In this document: positions 45,570 to 54,674 of the stretch, piece by piece | Numbering within the stretch: position 1 is the first letter of the stretch | How the letters are laid out: each line of letters opens with the position of its first letter | Source: Nitrospira sp. CG24B | Lineage (GTDB): Bacteria; Nitrospirota; Nitrospiria; Nitrospirales; Nitrospiraceae | NCBI GenBank assembly: GCA_002869845.2 | Contig: NEWS02000007.1 | Location: 71,290 to 127,426, forward strand | Reading direction: 5' to 3' | Length of the DNA stretch: 56,137 bases | Made by a program: the position numbers and the translations under genes | Notes under the pieces: model-generated | The model's database searches: none | What the model saw: only the letters and a program-made list of their open reading frames with translations | Told to the model about the DNA's origin: nothing

Positions 45570-45914
45570 ATGGCAAAGCGTTACAACTTCATCACCGTCA
45601 GCGTGGTCCTGCTCACGTCCTTGTGGCTCTCCCCTGTGGTTTCGGCCAAAAGCCCGGAGCTCCTGCACGTGCTCGGCATTGTGACTGCTATCGATGCCAA
45701 ACACATCGACATCAAGACCGCCAAAGGACCGGTTGTTCCGGTCCTGCTCAGTAAGCAGGTGAAGTTCAAGAACAAAAGTAAGCCCACGTCGAACGATCCG
45801 CCCACGGTGGGAGACCGGGTCATCATCGAGGCGACCAAAGACGACAAGACCAAGAAGCTATCAGCAACAGTGGTACATTATTCACCCAACAAGACCCCTT
45901 CACCGCCGCGGTAA
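45570..45914 (+). CDS. Small exported protein (DUF5666-like)
   Basis: A 114-residue protein with a signal peptide ending near VVSAKS. The mature part is a small beta domain (LHVLGIVTAIDAKHIDIKTAKG, VKFKNKSKP, VGDRVIIEATKDDKTKKLSATVV) reminiscent of OB-like DUF5666 modules. Function is unknown. The next gene begins shortly after on the same strand. Confidence 0.65.
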   Translation: MAKRYNFITVSVVLLTSLWLSPVVSAKSPELLHVLGIVTAIDAKHIDIKTAKGPVVPVLLSKQVKFKNKSKPTSNDPPTVGDRVIIEATKDDKTKKLSATVVHYSPNKTPSPPR

Positions 45915-45986
45915 TCGATGCCGACGATTCGTTTCGCGAGAACTGGCCACGAATCACCGTTCCACGGAGGAGTACGCCATGCGCTC

Positions 45987-46376
45987 ATGCGTATTCTCAT
46001 CACAGGAATCGCGGTCTTCCTGGCGATCTCAATCGTCCCCGGCCTGGAAGCAGACAGCCTGACGGCCGGCATTGCCGCCGTGCTGATTCTGACATTCTTG
46101 AATGTGATCCTGCGCCCTATTCTCTTTCTGCTCGCTTTGCCACTGATCGTGTTTACACTCGGCCTCTTTCTCGTAGTCTTGAACGCCTTGTTGCTGGGCC
46201 TCACAGCGTTCCTGGTCAAGGGGTTTACGGTCTCAGGGTTTTGGCCTGCTGTCGGTGGGGCGCTCATCATCAGCTTGGTCACCACCATCCTCAATAGTTG
46301 GACCGTCGACCGTCGTCCTCTTCCAGAGGTCCCCGACGAACCGCGACGCCCTCCCAAAATCATCAATCCGGATTGA
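45987..46376 (+). CDS. Phage holin-4-superfamily-type membrane protein
   Basis: A 129-residue protein with four predicted membrane helices and the pattern of PF04020 (FLNVILRPILFLLALPLIVFTLGLFLVVLNALLL). Despite the family name, chromosomal members are common and are not part of phages. The hydrophilic C-terminus is proline-rich. ATG 45987 is the likely start; GGAGGAG lies about 14 bases upstream, somewhat far. Role is unknown. Confidence 0.8.
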   Translation: MRILITGIAVFLAISIVPGLEADSLTAGIAAVLILTFLNVILRPILFLLALPLIVFTLGLFLVVLNALLLGLTAFLVKGFTVSGFWPAVGGALIISLVTTILNSWTVDRRPLPEVPDEPRRPPKIINPD

Positions 46377-46661
46377 GCCAGCCGCGATTCTCCAGGAACG
46401 CGCGAATGACAGGATTCCCGTCGATCGCTCGGGTGAAAGCATTCAATGACGATATGATTTTCTGCGTAGGTCACACCCTTCATGTTTACACCCTGCCACA
46501 CAATTTTCATTCCTACTCATCTGTGAACCCTGCGCGTCTACGGTGAAAGCGCCTGATACTGTGGATGATCTGAGCTCTTGACCATGAGGAGCTGTTATCC
46601 CGATTGAGAGGTATGCCTCTTGCTGTCCGTAAACCATCACTCATTTACAGAGGAGGATTAC

Positions 46662-48215
46662 ATGGATCCGACATTGGCCATTCGACAGCCACCAAGAGGT
46701 CGTACGACACCTCGTCTCTCGTTCGCTCGTTCACGCGCGATGGCCCTGTGCCTGTCTATGACCGCACTTGGCATCCCAACTGCCGGACTCTGCGCATCGA
46801 CGCCTTCGCCGGTCCCTCTCTTTGTTGAAACCCCGAACGATATCCCCCCGGCGATTGCCCAGGCATTTTCCTCACCTGAGATGTCCAAACAATGGATACG
46901 TCGTCACCGCTCTATGGGGCTCAATCCCGCTGCATTGGACGCCATGAAACTCGCCCGAAAAGATTCGAAACAGGATCTCTCACTAGACCTCTTCGATGCC
47001 GGCACACGGACGCTAGAGCTCGATGAACCAGAAATCCATCGTAATAAGGCAACGGTGTGGCACGGGCGGGTGCGAGGTGAAGAGAACAGCGACGTCACCT
47101 TAGCCGTACGCGGCACCAAGATGGTCGGTACGATTACCTCAGGTCAGCGTCTCTACAAAATCGAGCCGGCCGAGAACAACCGCCATCGTCTTGTCGAAAT
47201 TGACGAAGACGCCATGCGACCGGATCACCATCCACTCGTGGTGCCCGACGATGGGACTCCCGCAGAACCTCCCGCCCCAGAACCCAACCTCCTGCAGTCT
47301 GATGCGCGTTCAGCTGCCGCGACCGACACCGTGACCACCGCAGCAGCGACGACGAACACTGTCGTCGACCTGTTAGTCGTCTACACCTCCACGGCACGAA
47401 CCAAGCAGGGTGGCCAGGCTGCTATGAATGCGCTGATTACACTGGGCGTCGATTTGGCCAATCAAGCCTACAGGAACAGCCAAATCGCAATGCAGCTCCG
47501 GCTGGTCCGGGCCGCTGAGGTCGCCTATGTGGAAACGGGCAACATCAGCACTGATCTTTCGCGCTTGCAAAGAACGAACGATGGCTTCCTGGATACGGTT
47601 CATCAATTGCGGAATCAATACAAGGCCGATCTCGTTGCATTGATCGTAGACAATGGCGGGGCCTATTGCGGCATCGCCTATGTCATGGCCAATGGACCAC
47701 GAGCCAGCTTTGCCAGTTACGCATTCAGTGTGACAGATCGCGATTGTGTGTCGAATAACACCCTCACCCACGAACTGGGGCACAATATGGGCGATGCACA
47801 TGATCGCGCGAGCGGCGGCAGCGGCGTCTTTCCCTATTCCTATGGATATCGCGACCCCATCGGAAAATTCAGGACCATCATGGCCTACGCCTGCCCCACT
47901 GTGTCCTGTCCACGCGTGAAGTATTTCTCAAACCCGAAGATCAAGATCAACGGCCGTCCAGCTGGGATCGATCACAGGATCAACCCGGCAAACTCCGCGG
48001 ACAATGCCCGCTCCATGAACGAGGTCCGGAACGTCATTGCGGCGTGGCGCACAGGAACCGCAACTTCCACCGCCGCAGCTCCCGACGGTTTGAAAGATTC
48101 CCGTGCACCGTTGCGCGATGATTCGGATGAGGACTCGGATAACGACTCGGATGGCGACTCAGACGATACATCAGGGAACGATTCTCTGGGAAAGTCTCGT
48201 AGAACTATTCCTTAA
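46662..48215 (+). CDS. Secreted M12-like (reprolysin/adamalysin) zinc metalloprotease
   Basis: A 517-residue exported protease. The signal region (about residues 1-40) is preceded by a strong GAGGAGG site at ATG 46662. Residues 90-200 are a propeptide domain. The catalytic domain has HELGHNMGDAHD (His370, Glu371, His374, His380) and a downstream Met-turn (TIMAYAC). A C-terminal Asp-rich tail (DSDEDSDNDSDGDSDD) may bind calcium. The next gene encodes a free-standing propeptide-like protein. A perfect hairpin follows the stop. Confidence 0.88.
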   Translation: MDPTLAIRQPPRGRTTPRLSFARSRAMALCLSMTALGIPTAGLCASTPSPVPLFVETPNDIPPAIAQAFSSPEMSKQWIRRHRSMGLNPAALDAMKLARKDSKQDLSLDLFDAGTRTLELDEPEIHRNKATVWHGRVRGEENSDVTLAVRGTKMVGTITSGQRLYKIEPAENNRHRLVEIDEDAMRPDHHPLVVPDDGTPAEPPAPEPNLLQSDARSAAATDTVTTAAATTNTVVDLLVVYTSTARTKQGGQAAMNALITLGVDLANQAYRNSQIAMQLRLVRAAEVAYVETGNISTDLSRLQRTNDGFLDTVHQLRNQYKADLVALIVDNGGAYCGIAYVMANGPRASFASYAFSVTDRDCVSNNTLTHELGHNMGDAHDRASGGSGVFPYSYGYRDPIGKFRTIMAYACPTVSCPRVKYFSNPKIKINGRPAGIDHRINPANSADNARSMNEVRNVIAAWRTGTATSTAAAPDGLKDSRAPLRDDSDEDSDNDSDGDSDDTSGNDSLGKSRRTIP

Positions 48216-48220
48216 CCGTT

Positions 48221-48261
48221 ACGACAGAGGGAGGACCGGCTTCCGGTCCTCCCTCTGTCGT
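48221..48261. terminator. Perfect 19-bp hairpin after the metalloprotease gene
   Basis: The arms at 48221-48239 and 48243-48261 are perfect reverse complements (ACGACAGAGGGAGGACCGG on the left), with a 3-base loop. It lies 5 bases after the protease stop. No T-tract follows, so Rho-independent termination is not certain; it could instead stabilise the mRNA or be a target for a nuclease. Confidence 0.65.
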
Positions 48262-48301
48262 GATCGCATCGAGATGTCACGTTTGATAGAATGAGCGGCG
48301 T

Positions 48302-48820
48302 GTGAGGCTAGCCCGGAATGACGATTCTGTGATTCACCGATTCAGTTATGTTCTCCTCGCTGTGGTCGTGGGGGTCATTATTGGCCAGATTGCGTGGGCT
48401 GATGAGCCACCGACACCAAAAGGCTTGTGGCACTCCGTCCTGACTCCTCCCTCCGCTGGCCAACCACCGATGCCACGAAAGCCGTGGATGCTTCGCGAAC
48501 GAGTGATCACACTCGATGACCCGCTTCTCCAAATCCTAAAGGATGCAGGAGCCAGACCGCTTCCTAGAATCACCATCGAGCTCTTCGACAATACCAACCC
48601 TGAGCTGGACGTCAGCTCCACGGTCTCTCGTATCAACAACACCGCCGTCATTCGCGGAACCTTCAAGCCTCCTGTACAAGGCGACTTCACCTTCGTCATC
48701 ACCGGCAATCTTCTGATCGGAACCATCCAGATTGGTGATCGGATCTATAAAACCGACCACATCGCCAATGGGCGCCTGCGCCTGGTTGAGCTCGACCCCG
48801 ACAAAATGCCTCGGGATTGA
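48302..48820 (+). CDS. Stand-alone metalloprotease-propeptide-like exported protein
   Basis: A 172-residue protein from GTG 48302 (GTG 48329 possible) with a signal segment (LLAVVVGVIIGQIAWA). Its C-terminal 100 residues resemble the propeptide of the upstream M12 protease: here NTAVIRGTFKPPVQGDFTFVI, IGDRIYKT and RLRLVELDPDKMPRD; in the protease KATVWHGRVRGEENSDVTLAV, SGQRLYKI and RHRLVEIDEDAMRPD. No catalytic domain follows. It may act as an inhibitor or folding aid for the protease; this is inference. Confidence 0.7.
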   Translation: MRLARNDDSVIHRFSYVLLAVVVGVIIGQIAWADEPPTPKGLWHSVLTPPSAGQPPMPRKPWMLRERVITLDDPLLQILKDAGARPLPRITIELFDNTNPELDVSSTVSRINNTAVIRGTFKPPVQGDFTFVITGNLLIGTIQIGDRIYKTDHIANGRLRLVELDPDKMPRD

Positions 48821-48859
48821 TCGTCAGTTTGCCCACGTTCATGGAGAGAGTAGCTATTC

Positions 48860-50731
48860 ATGAATGTTCCCGCTACAATGCCTCGGCTCAAAGTTGAACG
48901 TATGACGATCGCACCTCCTCAAAGCAAACCAGCCCCGGAAACGCTTCTTCAACGGACGTTGAATGCCGCGTTGAACGATATCGGCACGGATGCCGCAATG
49001 GCGGCCATCTTCCACCAGGAAAATGGCCCGCTTGTTGAGCATGCGTCGCGCGGATTCACACCGAGAGATGTCCAAGCCATTCTGCGCACGCTCTCGACGC
49101 AACGTGCCGCAGCCTTGACTCCGACGGCCCAAGATCCTGACGGTGGACGGGCCATCCGCCTGCGGGTGATCACCCCCGGGGCGAAATCCCTGCTGATCAT
49201 TCCGCTTCGCCATGTCAATACCGTGTACGGGTGCCTGGTCATCGGACGGAAGGAGAACGCCGCGTTCTCCAAAAAGGACAAATCTCAGCTGGAGCAGATG
49301 TGCGACGGTATGACCAAGACACTGGACCGCGAAGGACTCTTCAACACCAGCGTGGTGTTGAGTCGTTCTTACGTCACCCAGGAACCGAGTCCTCCTCAAC
49401 AAACCGGAGCGGACTTGTTTCCGCCGATGGCCAAGCACTTTTCACCCGAGCTCCAAGAGAAGATCGAGTCAGTATTGGCCGACGCGCATGAATATGTGGC
49501 CTATGATCGGGCCTGGGCGTGCTGCTACGATCCGCTGGCGGGAAATGTCGAGGTCTTGGGAGCTGCCGGCGATGTCAAACTCGACCCCAAAGACGCCAAG
49601 AAAGATTTAAAACCCGGTCAACGCCTGACGCTCGACAGTTCGGCGGCGGGATGGGCCGTCCGCCATCGTAAGCCCCGCGTGGATCATGATCTGGCGTCTA
49701 CCCAAGGTCGCTTTCTCGATCACAAACATCTCTTCAAGGACCGGTTTCAGTCGTCACTTGTCATCCCCTTCTTCGTCAAAGGCCAGGTCGGCGGGACGTT
49801 TACGCTGGGATCGAAGGATCCACAACGATATCAAACGACCGATGCCCGTACGCTGGAGCCTATTATTCTCAAACTCGCGGAGCTCTTACAGGCACCGGCG
49901 CCGCAGGCTGCCGCTCCTTCTCCGACGACGGACCTCGACGGAACTGCGGGCCCATGGCCACCCATAGCCGTCCCGTCTGAGCCGATCATTCGAAAACAAG
50001 AACGTCAGGCCGCGATCGGCGAATTCAGCGCATTCTTGGCGACGGAAATTCGCGAGCCGCTCGCGTCCATTCGCTCGCAACTTGAAGAAGTGACCGGTGA
50101 AGGGATCCTCGACTTCGACCCTCAGACACGGGTTGAGAATGCCATGCGCGACTTGATCCGTATTGAGGCGATCCTCAATGAGATCCTCGACTTCGCCAAG
50201 CCGCTCGAACTGAATCGCCATCTCTGCCGCATTCCGGAGGTACTCGAAAGCGCCCTTGTGGTGGTCGGAACCGACCTGGAAGCGACCCGTATTCAGGTCA
50301 CCAAAGACTACGCCAATATCATTGCGCCGGTGCGCGGCGATGAAGCCAAGCTCCAACAAACGTTCTTGAGCATTTTCCGGAATGCGTGTGAGGCCATGTC
50401 TCCCGGCGGCCATCTCCATATCCAGGTCTCACAACATCGTGCCGGACGAGGGTTTGAAGTTCAGATCCTCATCAAGAACGACGGAGTTCCGATTCCCGCT
50501 GAAATCGTCGATAAAGTCTTCGAGCCATTTTTCACCACGAAGAGCTCAGGCATTGGCCTCGGTCTGCCCAGCGTGAAGAAAATCATCGAAGAACACGGTG
50601 GGTCCATTGCGATCGGGAGCGCTACCGGCGAGGGCACGACCGTCACCATTCGTCTGCCTGGCGTCAGCCGAGGACCGGCATTTCGACACCGTGGGCGTGG
50701 ACGCCGTCCCCCTCCTCGTCGACCGAGCTGA
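48860..50731 (+). CDS. GAF-domain histidine-kinase homologue lacking the phospho-acceptor His
   Basis: A 623-residue cytoplasmic protein. Two GAF-like sensor domains (about 30-160 and 190-350) are followed by a dimerisation helix region and a HATPase_c domain (FRNACEAM N-box, VFEPFFTTKSSGIGLGL G1/F boxes, GGSIAIGSATGEGTTVTI). The H-box reads LATEIREPLASI: where AHEIRNPL normally places the phosphorylated His, codon 50042-50044 is ACG, Thr395. Autophosphorylation at this site is therefore impossible. It may be a regulatory pseudokinase. No response regulator lies next to it. Confidence 0.88.
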   Translation: MNVPATMPRLKVERMTIAPPQSKPAPETLLQRTLNAALNDIGTDAAMAAIFHQENGPLVEHASRGFTPRDVQAILRTLSTQRAAALTPTAQDPDGGRAIRLRVITPGAKSLLIIPLRHVNTVYGCLVIGRKENAAFSKKDKSQLEQMCDGMTKTLDREGLFNTSVVLSRSYVTQEPSPPQQTGADLFPPMAKHFSPELQEKIESVLADAHEYVAYDRAWACCYDPLAGNVEVLGAAGDVKLDPKDAKKDLKPGQRLTLDSSAAGWAVRHRKPRVDHDLASTQGRFLDHKHLFKDRFQSSLVIPFFVKGQVGGTFTLGSKDPQRYQTTDARTLEPIILKLAELLQAPAPQAAAPSPTTDLDGTAGPWPPIAVPSEPIIRKQERQAAIGEFSAFLATEIREPLASIRSQLEEVTGEGILDFDPQTRVENAMRDLIRIEAILNEILDFAKPLELNRHLCRIPEVLESALVVVGTDLEATRIQVTKDYANIIAPVRGDEAKLQQTFLSIFRNACEAMSPGGHLHIQVSQHRAGRGFEVQILIKNDGVPIPAEIVDKVFEPFFTTKSSGIGLGLPSVKKIIEEHGGSIAIGSATGEGTTVTIRLPGVSRGPAFRHRGRGRRPPPRRPS

Positions 50732-50929
50732 CACGTCCGTCCTTTTCTCACTCTCACCACCCACGGCTCAGCACAACAGGATGGGATTCGAAAGACACTG
50801 TCCGCCACGTCTCGCCCGTTTGACAGAATGACCCTCCATCGCTATGATTCACGCCTCAGTATAGAGTCATCCGAATTGAATGCGTTGAATGGTGTTTATC
50901 CATTGTCATAGCTCAAAGGGAGAATGGGT

Positions 50930-51295
50930 ATGAAACTCGTGACCGCCGCAGTTGCAACAGCCTCCGCAGTCCTATTTGGAATTTCCCTGGCATCGGCCAA
51001 TCCGGCGCTGCTCCCCAAACATGACGGTTATCCGATGAAGAACTCCGGCAGCCCCGTGACCGGCCAACCGACAGCAAACGATCCAGGCCAGTCGGATGCG
51101 TACGGAACCTCCTCACTGCTGAAATCAGCGGATTCGGTCAAGAACGCGGAACAGAAACTGATGAAAACCGATAATGAGCGTATCACGGAAGGGCAGGGTG
51201 CCGGCAGGCTTCCAAATGTCCAGGGACCTCAGATCACCATTGCTCCGCCGGTGACCTCTGCAACCAAAATTACCGGTGATCGTAAAATCGACTAA
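50930..51295 (+). CDS. Small exported protein of unknown function
   Basis: A 121-residue protein with a signal peptide ending near LASANPA. The mature part is Ser/Pro/Asn-rich, polar and probably disordered, with no cysteines. ATG 50930 is chosen because GGGAG lies about 8 bases upstream; ATG 50924 would be too close. A clear terminator follows the stop. No family is recognised. Confidence 0.65.
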   Translation: MKLVTAAVATASAVLFGISLASANPALLPKHDGYPMKNSGSPVTGQPTANDPGQSDAYGTSSLLKSADSVKNAEQKLMKTDNERITEGQGAGRLPNVQGPQITIAPPVTSATKITGDRKID

Positions 51296-51314
51296 CGGCA
51301 GATTCGGTCAATAG

Positions 51315-51352
51315 AAAAGGGGAAGTCCTGGGAAGCCGGGTTTCCCCTTTTT
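51315..51352 (+). terminator. Rho-independent terminator
   Basis: AAAAGGGGAA (51315-51324) pairs with TTCCCCTTTT (51342-51351), followed by further T. It lies 20 bases after the stop of the small exported protein. The A-run upstream and T-run downstream also allow function on the minus strand. Confidence 0.8.
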
Positions 51353-51375
51353 GTTGGCTCACTGGATCATGAGTC

Positions 51376-51942
51376 CTATCTGATCAACCTTACCCTCGAT
51401 GCCCCACTATCAAGCAATCTAAACCGCCAGGGTTTCTTCGCCCAGGCCCCTGCATAGTCGACACCGATTCTAGGAAACGTTCCAACCTGTTTACGCGAAA
51501 CCCGTTCACCTCGGTCTTCGAACCAGAGTCGGCTTCCATGCGTCATGTCGAGTCGATGCAACGACCGATTGATCCCTAGCTCGCGGCAGAGCTTCCCAGG
51601 ACCATCGATCAATTCGCCGTCGACTTCAATCGCCCGGATCAACACAGCAGCTGGAAATTCAGCCCGCTCCGTCACGACATTCAACATGTGATACATGCCG
51701 TAGATCAGGTAAACATAGGATATCCCTGGAGGACCGAACAGCACCTCCGTCCTTGCCGTCCTCCCTTTTGACGCATGACAGGCCTTGTCCTGCGAACCGA
51801 CATAGGCCTCCACTTCAATGATTCTCCCAGCAACGGTCCCCTTCCCGTTCTCACGCACCACGTACTTGCCGACCAGCGACCGAGCCACGGCCAGCGTAGG
51901 ACGGTTGAAAAACGTTCGTGGGAGAGGCTTCGATATCGTCAT
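51376..51942 (-). CDS. 3-methyladenine DNA glycosylase (AAG/MPG type)
   Basis: A 188-residue base-excision enzyme of the PF02245 family, which removes alkylated and deaminated purines. Seen are FFNRPTLAVARSLVGKYVVR, the IIEVEAYVG motif with the catalytic Glu, ACHASKGRTARTEVLFGPPGISYVYLIYGMYHMLNVVTE and LIRAIEV and GPGKLCRELGI. Length matches bacterial members. It is independent of the TonB receptor gene next to it. Confidence 0.95.
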   Translation of the reverse strand: MTISKPLPRTFFNRPTLAVARSLVGKYVVRENGKGTVAGRIIEVEAYVGSQDKACHASKGRTARTEVLFGPPGISYVYLIYGMYHMLNVVTERAEFPAAVLIRAIEVDGELIDGPGKLCRELGINRSLHRLDMTHGSRLWFEDRGERVSRKQVGTFPRIGVDYAGAWAKKPWRFRLLDSGASRVRLIR

Positions 51943-52031
51943 GATCAGTGATGCCTGTACGTCGCTGGCGCACGTTCAGATTGATGCATTCACCTCAGCG
52001 ATTCGCTATTCACCATAACCCATTCGGCAGT

Positions 52032-54098
52032 TCAAAAGTACCACGCGACTCCTGCCATCACCGTCCGCGGATTGCCCGGCACGAAGTGAATATCGTTGAC
52101 TCCGGTCGCCTCATTGCGGAGCCGCGATTCGAACGCAAAGATCGCCTGTTCCCACTTGGTATTGAATAGGTTTTGAACAAAGAGAAACGCTTCCAGCCGT
52201 CCATGCGGCAACTTGACCGGCACACGGTACCGCTCCGAGAGATCGAACGTGATCCACGAGGGCGACGTGATGCTCCGATCCTCGATGAGCGGCCGAACAC
52301 CAAGATACGTCGCTTGCAGTTGAGACGTGAGCCCTTCCGGCCATTGCAGGATGGCTGCTCCGTAGGCGGTATACTCAGGCGCCAATGGAATCGCGTCCCC
52401 ATTGCGGAATTCCGCATGGGTCCAGGTAAAACTGCCGTTGACATAGAGCGGGCCCCAGACTTGCCCCCGAGCAGCAACTTCCACCCCCTGGCGCCTGGTG
52501 GCACCGCGAATCTCTGTTGTCCCCTCGTCGCCGACCAGAACGAGTTCCGACTTGAGATCCAATCGCCAGGCTGTGGCGGTCAGCTCGAGGCCCTGCGGAC
52601 CCCACGGCCTGGAGCGAATCCCCACCTCATAGCTTCTTGCCCTGGCTAATGGGGAAGCCCCGATTGTCACGGCTGATCGGGCATCATTGCTGTGAAACCC
52701 TTCTCCGTAGTTGACGAAGAATTCTGTCCCCGCCCAGGGTCCAACGATCATGCTCATCTTCGGAAGGACAATGCCGGACCCTTTTCGCCCATCTGGTTGT
52801 TCGGCACAAGTGGCACACCGGTTGATCACATCAAATGTGAAAAACTCTCCGCGAACCCCTCCCGACAACCTCAGCCATGAGAGCGGCTGGACTTCCGCCT
52901 TGACGAAGGGGGAATAGGACACGGTGAGGGCATCGCTGTCAATTGTGGTCCCGGTTGGAGTCCGCAGGGTCTGAGTCCCTAATTTCGCATGAACGTCGTC
53001 GACTCTTGTCTGAAACCCCACCGTCCCAACGATCGGCATGCCCAGCAGTTCGATCCGCTGCTTGAAGCCAAGGTCGCCACCATAGATAGCCCGGCGATCG
53101 AACTGGGCAAAACCATCGCCATTGACCGGATCATTGAGGAAGAATGTAAAATCCGTGAACAGATCCAGTCGATAGTATTGGCCGTACGCATTCGCAAACA
53201 ACTGACCACCTGTGGTGGTGTCATAGTGATAGTTCAAGTTCCCCGTCGTTCGGAGTGTGTTGCCTCCTTCATACGGATTGATGGAACCGAACCGGTCCAG
53301 AAGACCCGCACTCACGGCACGGAAGGGAATTTCACCGGAGCCATCCCATTTGGAATGAAGGAAGGTTGCCTTGAAACTCAGCTCGTCTCTTCCGGTCAGA
53401 TTCGTCGTGACCTTGCCCAACAGATTGGTCCGAGAATATTGATTGTCGTTGAGGTACGGGCCGTTCGTATAGAACCCCTCGGCGGCAAACAATGTGCGCA
53501 CGCGATCTTTGGTCGGAGAGAGCATCAGTAGATACCGCTGCGTGCTGTATTCCCCGCCCGTTCCCTGGATGACTCCCTCTTTGACCATGTCTCGCGTCCG
53601 AAAATTCACGGCTCCTGCTGTGGCAAAGTCTCCGTACTCCGGCAAGTAAGAGCCCTTGTGCACATCGACCCCCTCGATCGTCTCTGGGATAATGAAGTTG
53701 AGATCCGTGTAGCCTTGTCCATGCGCATGGGTGCGCAGATTGATCGGCATCCCATCGAGGAAGAAGCCGACGTCCGTCCCATGATCCGCGTCGAAGCCTC
53801 GAAGAAAGTATTGATCGGCTTTCCCCGCGCCACCGGAATGTTCCACGGCCACAAAGCCGGGGATCAGCCGAAGGATCTGCGCAGGGCGTCCTTGAGGTTG
53901 CAGGATAATCTCTTTGTCAGGAATGAATTGTTGAGAGGACGCCGCCACAGGTTTTTCACCGAGCACAGCTACTTCCGGCACTTCCAGCTCAGGCTCGTCG
54001 GGATCATGCGCGGATGCACTGTCTACCCAACAGAAGGCTGACACCAGACACACACACAAGGTCACGGACAACAATCGCTTGTTCGATATAGGTCTCAT
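52032..54098 (-). CDS. TonB-dependent outer-membrane receptor
   Basis: A 688-residue receptor with a signal peptide ending near SASAHDP. The plug domain has LRLIPGFVAVEHSGGAGKADQYFLRGFDADHGTDVGFFLDGMPIN; a 22-strand barrel follows, ending in VAWYF with the terminal Phe. It imports a metal chelate by the TonB system. The gene is 10 bases downstream of nikR, which points to nickel as substrate. Nickel supply would fit nickel enzymes such as urease or hydrogenase, but neither is in the window. Confidence 0.9.
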   Translation of the reverse strand: MRPISNKRLLSVTLCVCLVSAFCWVDSASAHDPDEPELEVPEVAVLGEKPVAASSQQFIPDKEIILQPQGRPAQILRLIPGFVAVEHSGGAGKADQYFLRGFDADHGTDVGFFLDGMPINLRTHAHGQGYTDLNFIIPETIEGVDVHKGSYLPEYGDFATAGAVNFRTRDMVKEGVIQGTGGEYSTQRYLLMLSPTKDRVRTLFAAEGFYTNGPYLNDNQYSRTNLLGKVTTNLTGRDELSFKATFLHSKWDGSGEIPFRAVSAGLLDRFGSINPYEGGNTLRTTGNLNYHYDTTTGGQLFANAYGQYYRLDLFTDFTFFLNDPVNGDGFAQFDRRAIYGGDLGFKQRIELLGMPIVGTVGFQTRVDDVHAKLGTQTLRTPTGTTIDSDALTVSYSPFVKAEVQPLSWLRLSGGVRGEFFTFDVINRCATCAEQPDGRKGSGIVLPKMSMIVGPWAGTEFFVNYGEGFHSNDARSAVTIGASPLARARSYEVGIRSRPWGPQGLELTATAWRLDLKSELVLVGDEGTTEIRGATRRQGVEVAARGQVWGPLYVNGSFTWTHAEFRNGDAIPLAPEYTAYGAAILQWPEGLTSQLQATYLGVRPLIEDRSITSPSWITFDLSERYRVPVKLPHGRLEAFLFVQNLFNTKWEQAIFAFESRLRNEATGVNDIHFVPGNPRTVMAGVAWYF

Positions 54099-54108
54099 CG
54101 GAAAACTG

Positions 54109-54525
54109 TTAGCGAAGAGATTTTCCCGTCGTGGTCATCGTCAACTTTCCGTGCTTCACACCCTTGACCGATACCAGAGCATCCGCCACTTTCTTGATCT
54201 CCGTCCCCTTGCCTTTCACCACCAGTACTTCAAGACAATGATTGTGATCGAGGTGCACATGCATCCCTGACAGAATCTGCCCGTGATAGTCATGCTGAAT
54301 GTCCGTCAACCTTCCCGTCAGATCTCGCACATGGTGGTCATAGACAAACGTGATCGTGCCGACCGTTTCCTTATTCTCATCCCACTCCTCCCCCACCAGA
54401 TTGTCACGGATCAGATCACGGAGCGCCTCTGACCGGTTCGTGTAACGCCGTCTTCGAATGTGACGGTCGAACTCCGCCAGTAGCTTCCCATCCAACGAGA
54501 CTCCGAACCGGACCAACCCATCCAT
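54109..54525 (-). CDS. nikR: Nickel-responsive regulator NikR
   Basis: A 138-residue ribbon-helix-helix repressor. The N-terminal DNA-binding strand is VRFGVSLDGKLLAEFDRHIRRRRYTNRSEALRDLIR. The C-terminal ACT-like nickel domain has the ligand pattern HHVRDLTGRL, GMHVHLDHNHC: two His on one strand and the HxH plus Cys of the high-affinity site. ATG 54525 has AGAGGAGG 5 bases before it. It likely represses itself and the TonB receptor gene 10 bases downstream when nickel is sufficient. Confidence 0.93.
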   Translation of the reverse strand: MDGLVRFGVSLDGKLLAEFDRHIRRRRYTNRSEALRDLIRDNLVGEEWDENKETVGTITFVYDHHVRDLTGRLTDIQHDYHGQILSGMHVHLDHNHCLEVLVVKGKGTEIKKVADALVSVKGVKHGKLTMTTTGKSLR

Positions 54526-54543
54526 AACGCCTCCTCTAAACTG

Positions 54544-54570
54544 GTAGCACGAAATAGTTTTTTGTAGCAC
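54544..54570. promoter_or_regulatory. Candidate NikR operator: GTAGCAC direct repeat
   Basis: GTAGCAC occurs at 54544-54550 and 54564-54570, 20 bp apart (13 bases between), just upstream of nikR. NikR sites in some deltaproteobacteria have half-sites GTGTTAC / GTAACAC with 13-14 bases between. Half-site and spacing are similar, but here they are direct, not inverted, repeats. Binding is not shown. Confidence 0.4.
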
Positions 54571-54674
54571 TGAGAGGCCAAACTGACAACCGCAAACTTA
54601 CACACTGTTGTCTTTACGAAACTTCCGGCCTGTTTGGATTCATGAAAGGCAGGCACGCACTGGGAGGCGACACA

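Noticed and set aside
45987..46376. Prophage indicated by a holin-type protein
   Set aside because: Chromosomal members of this membrane family are common, and no other phage gene is nearby.
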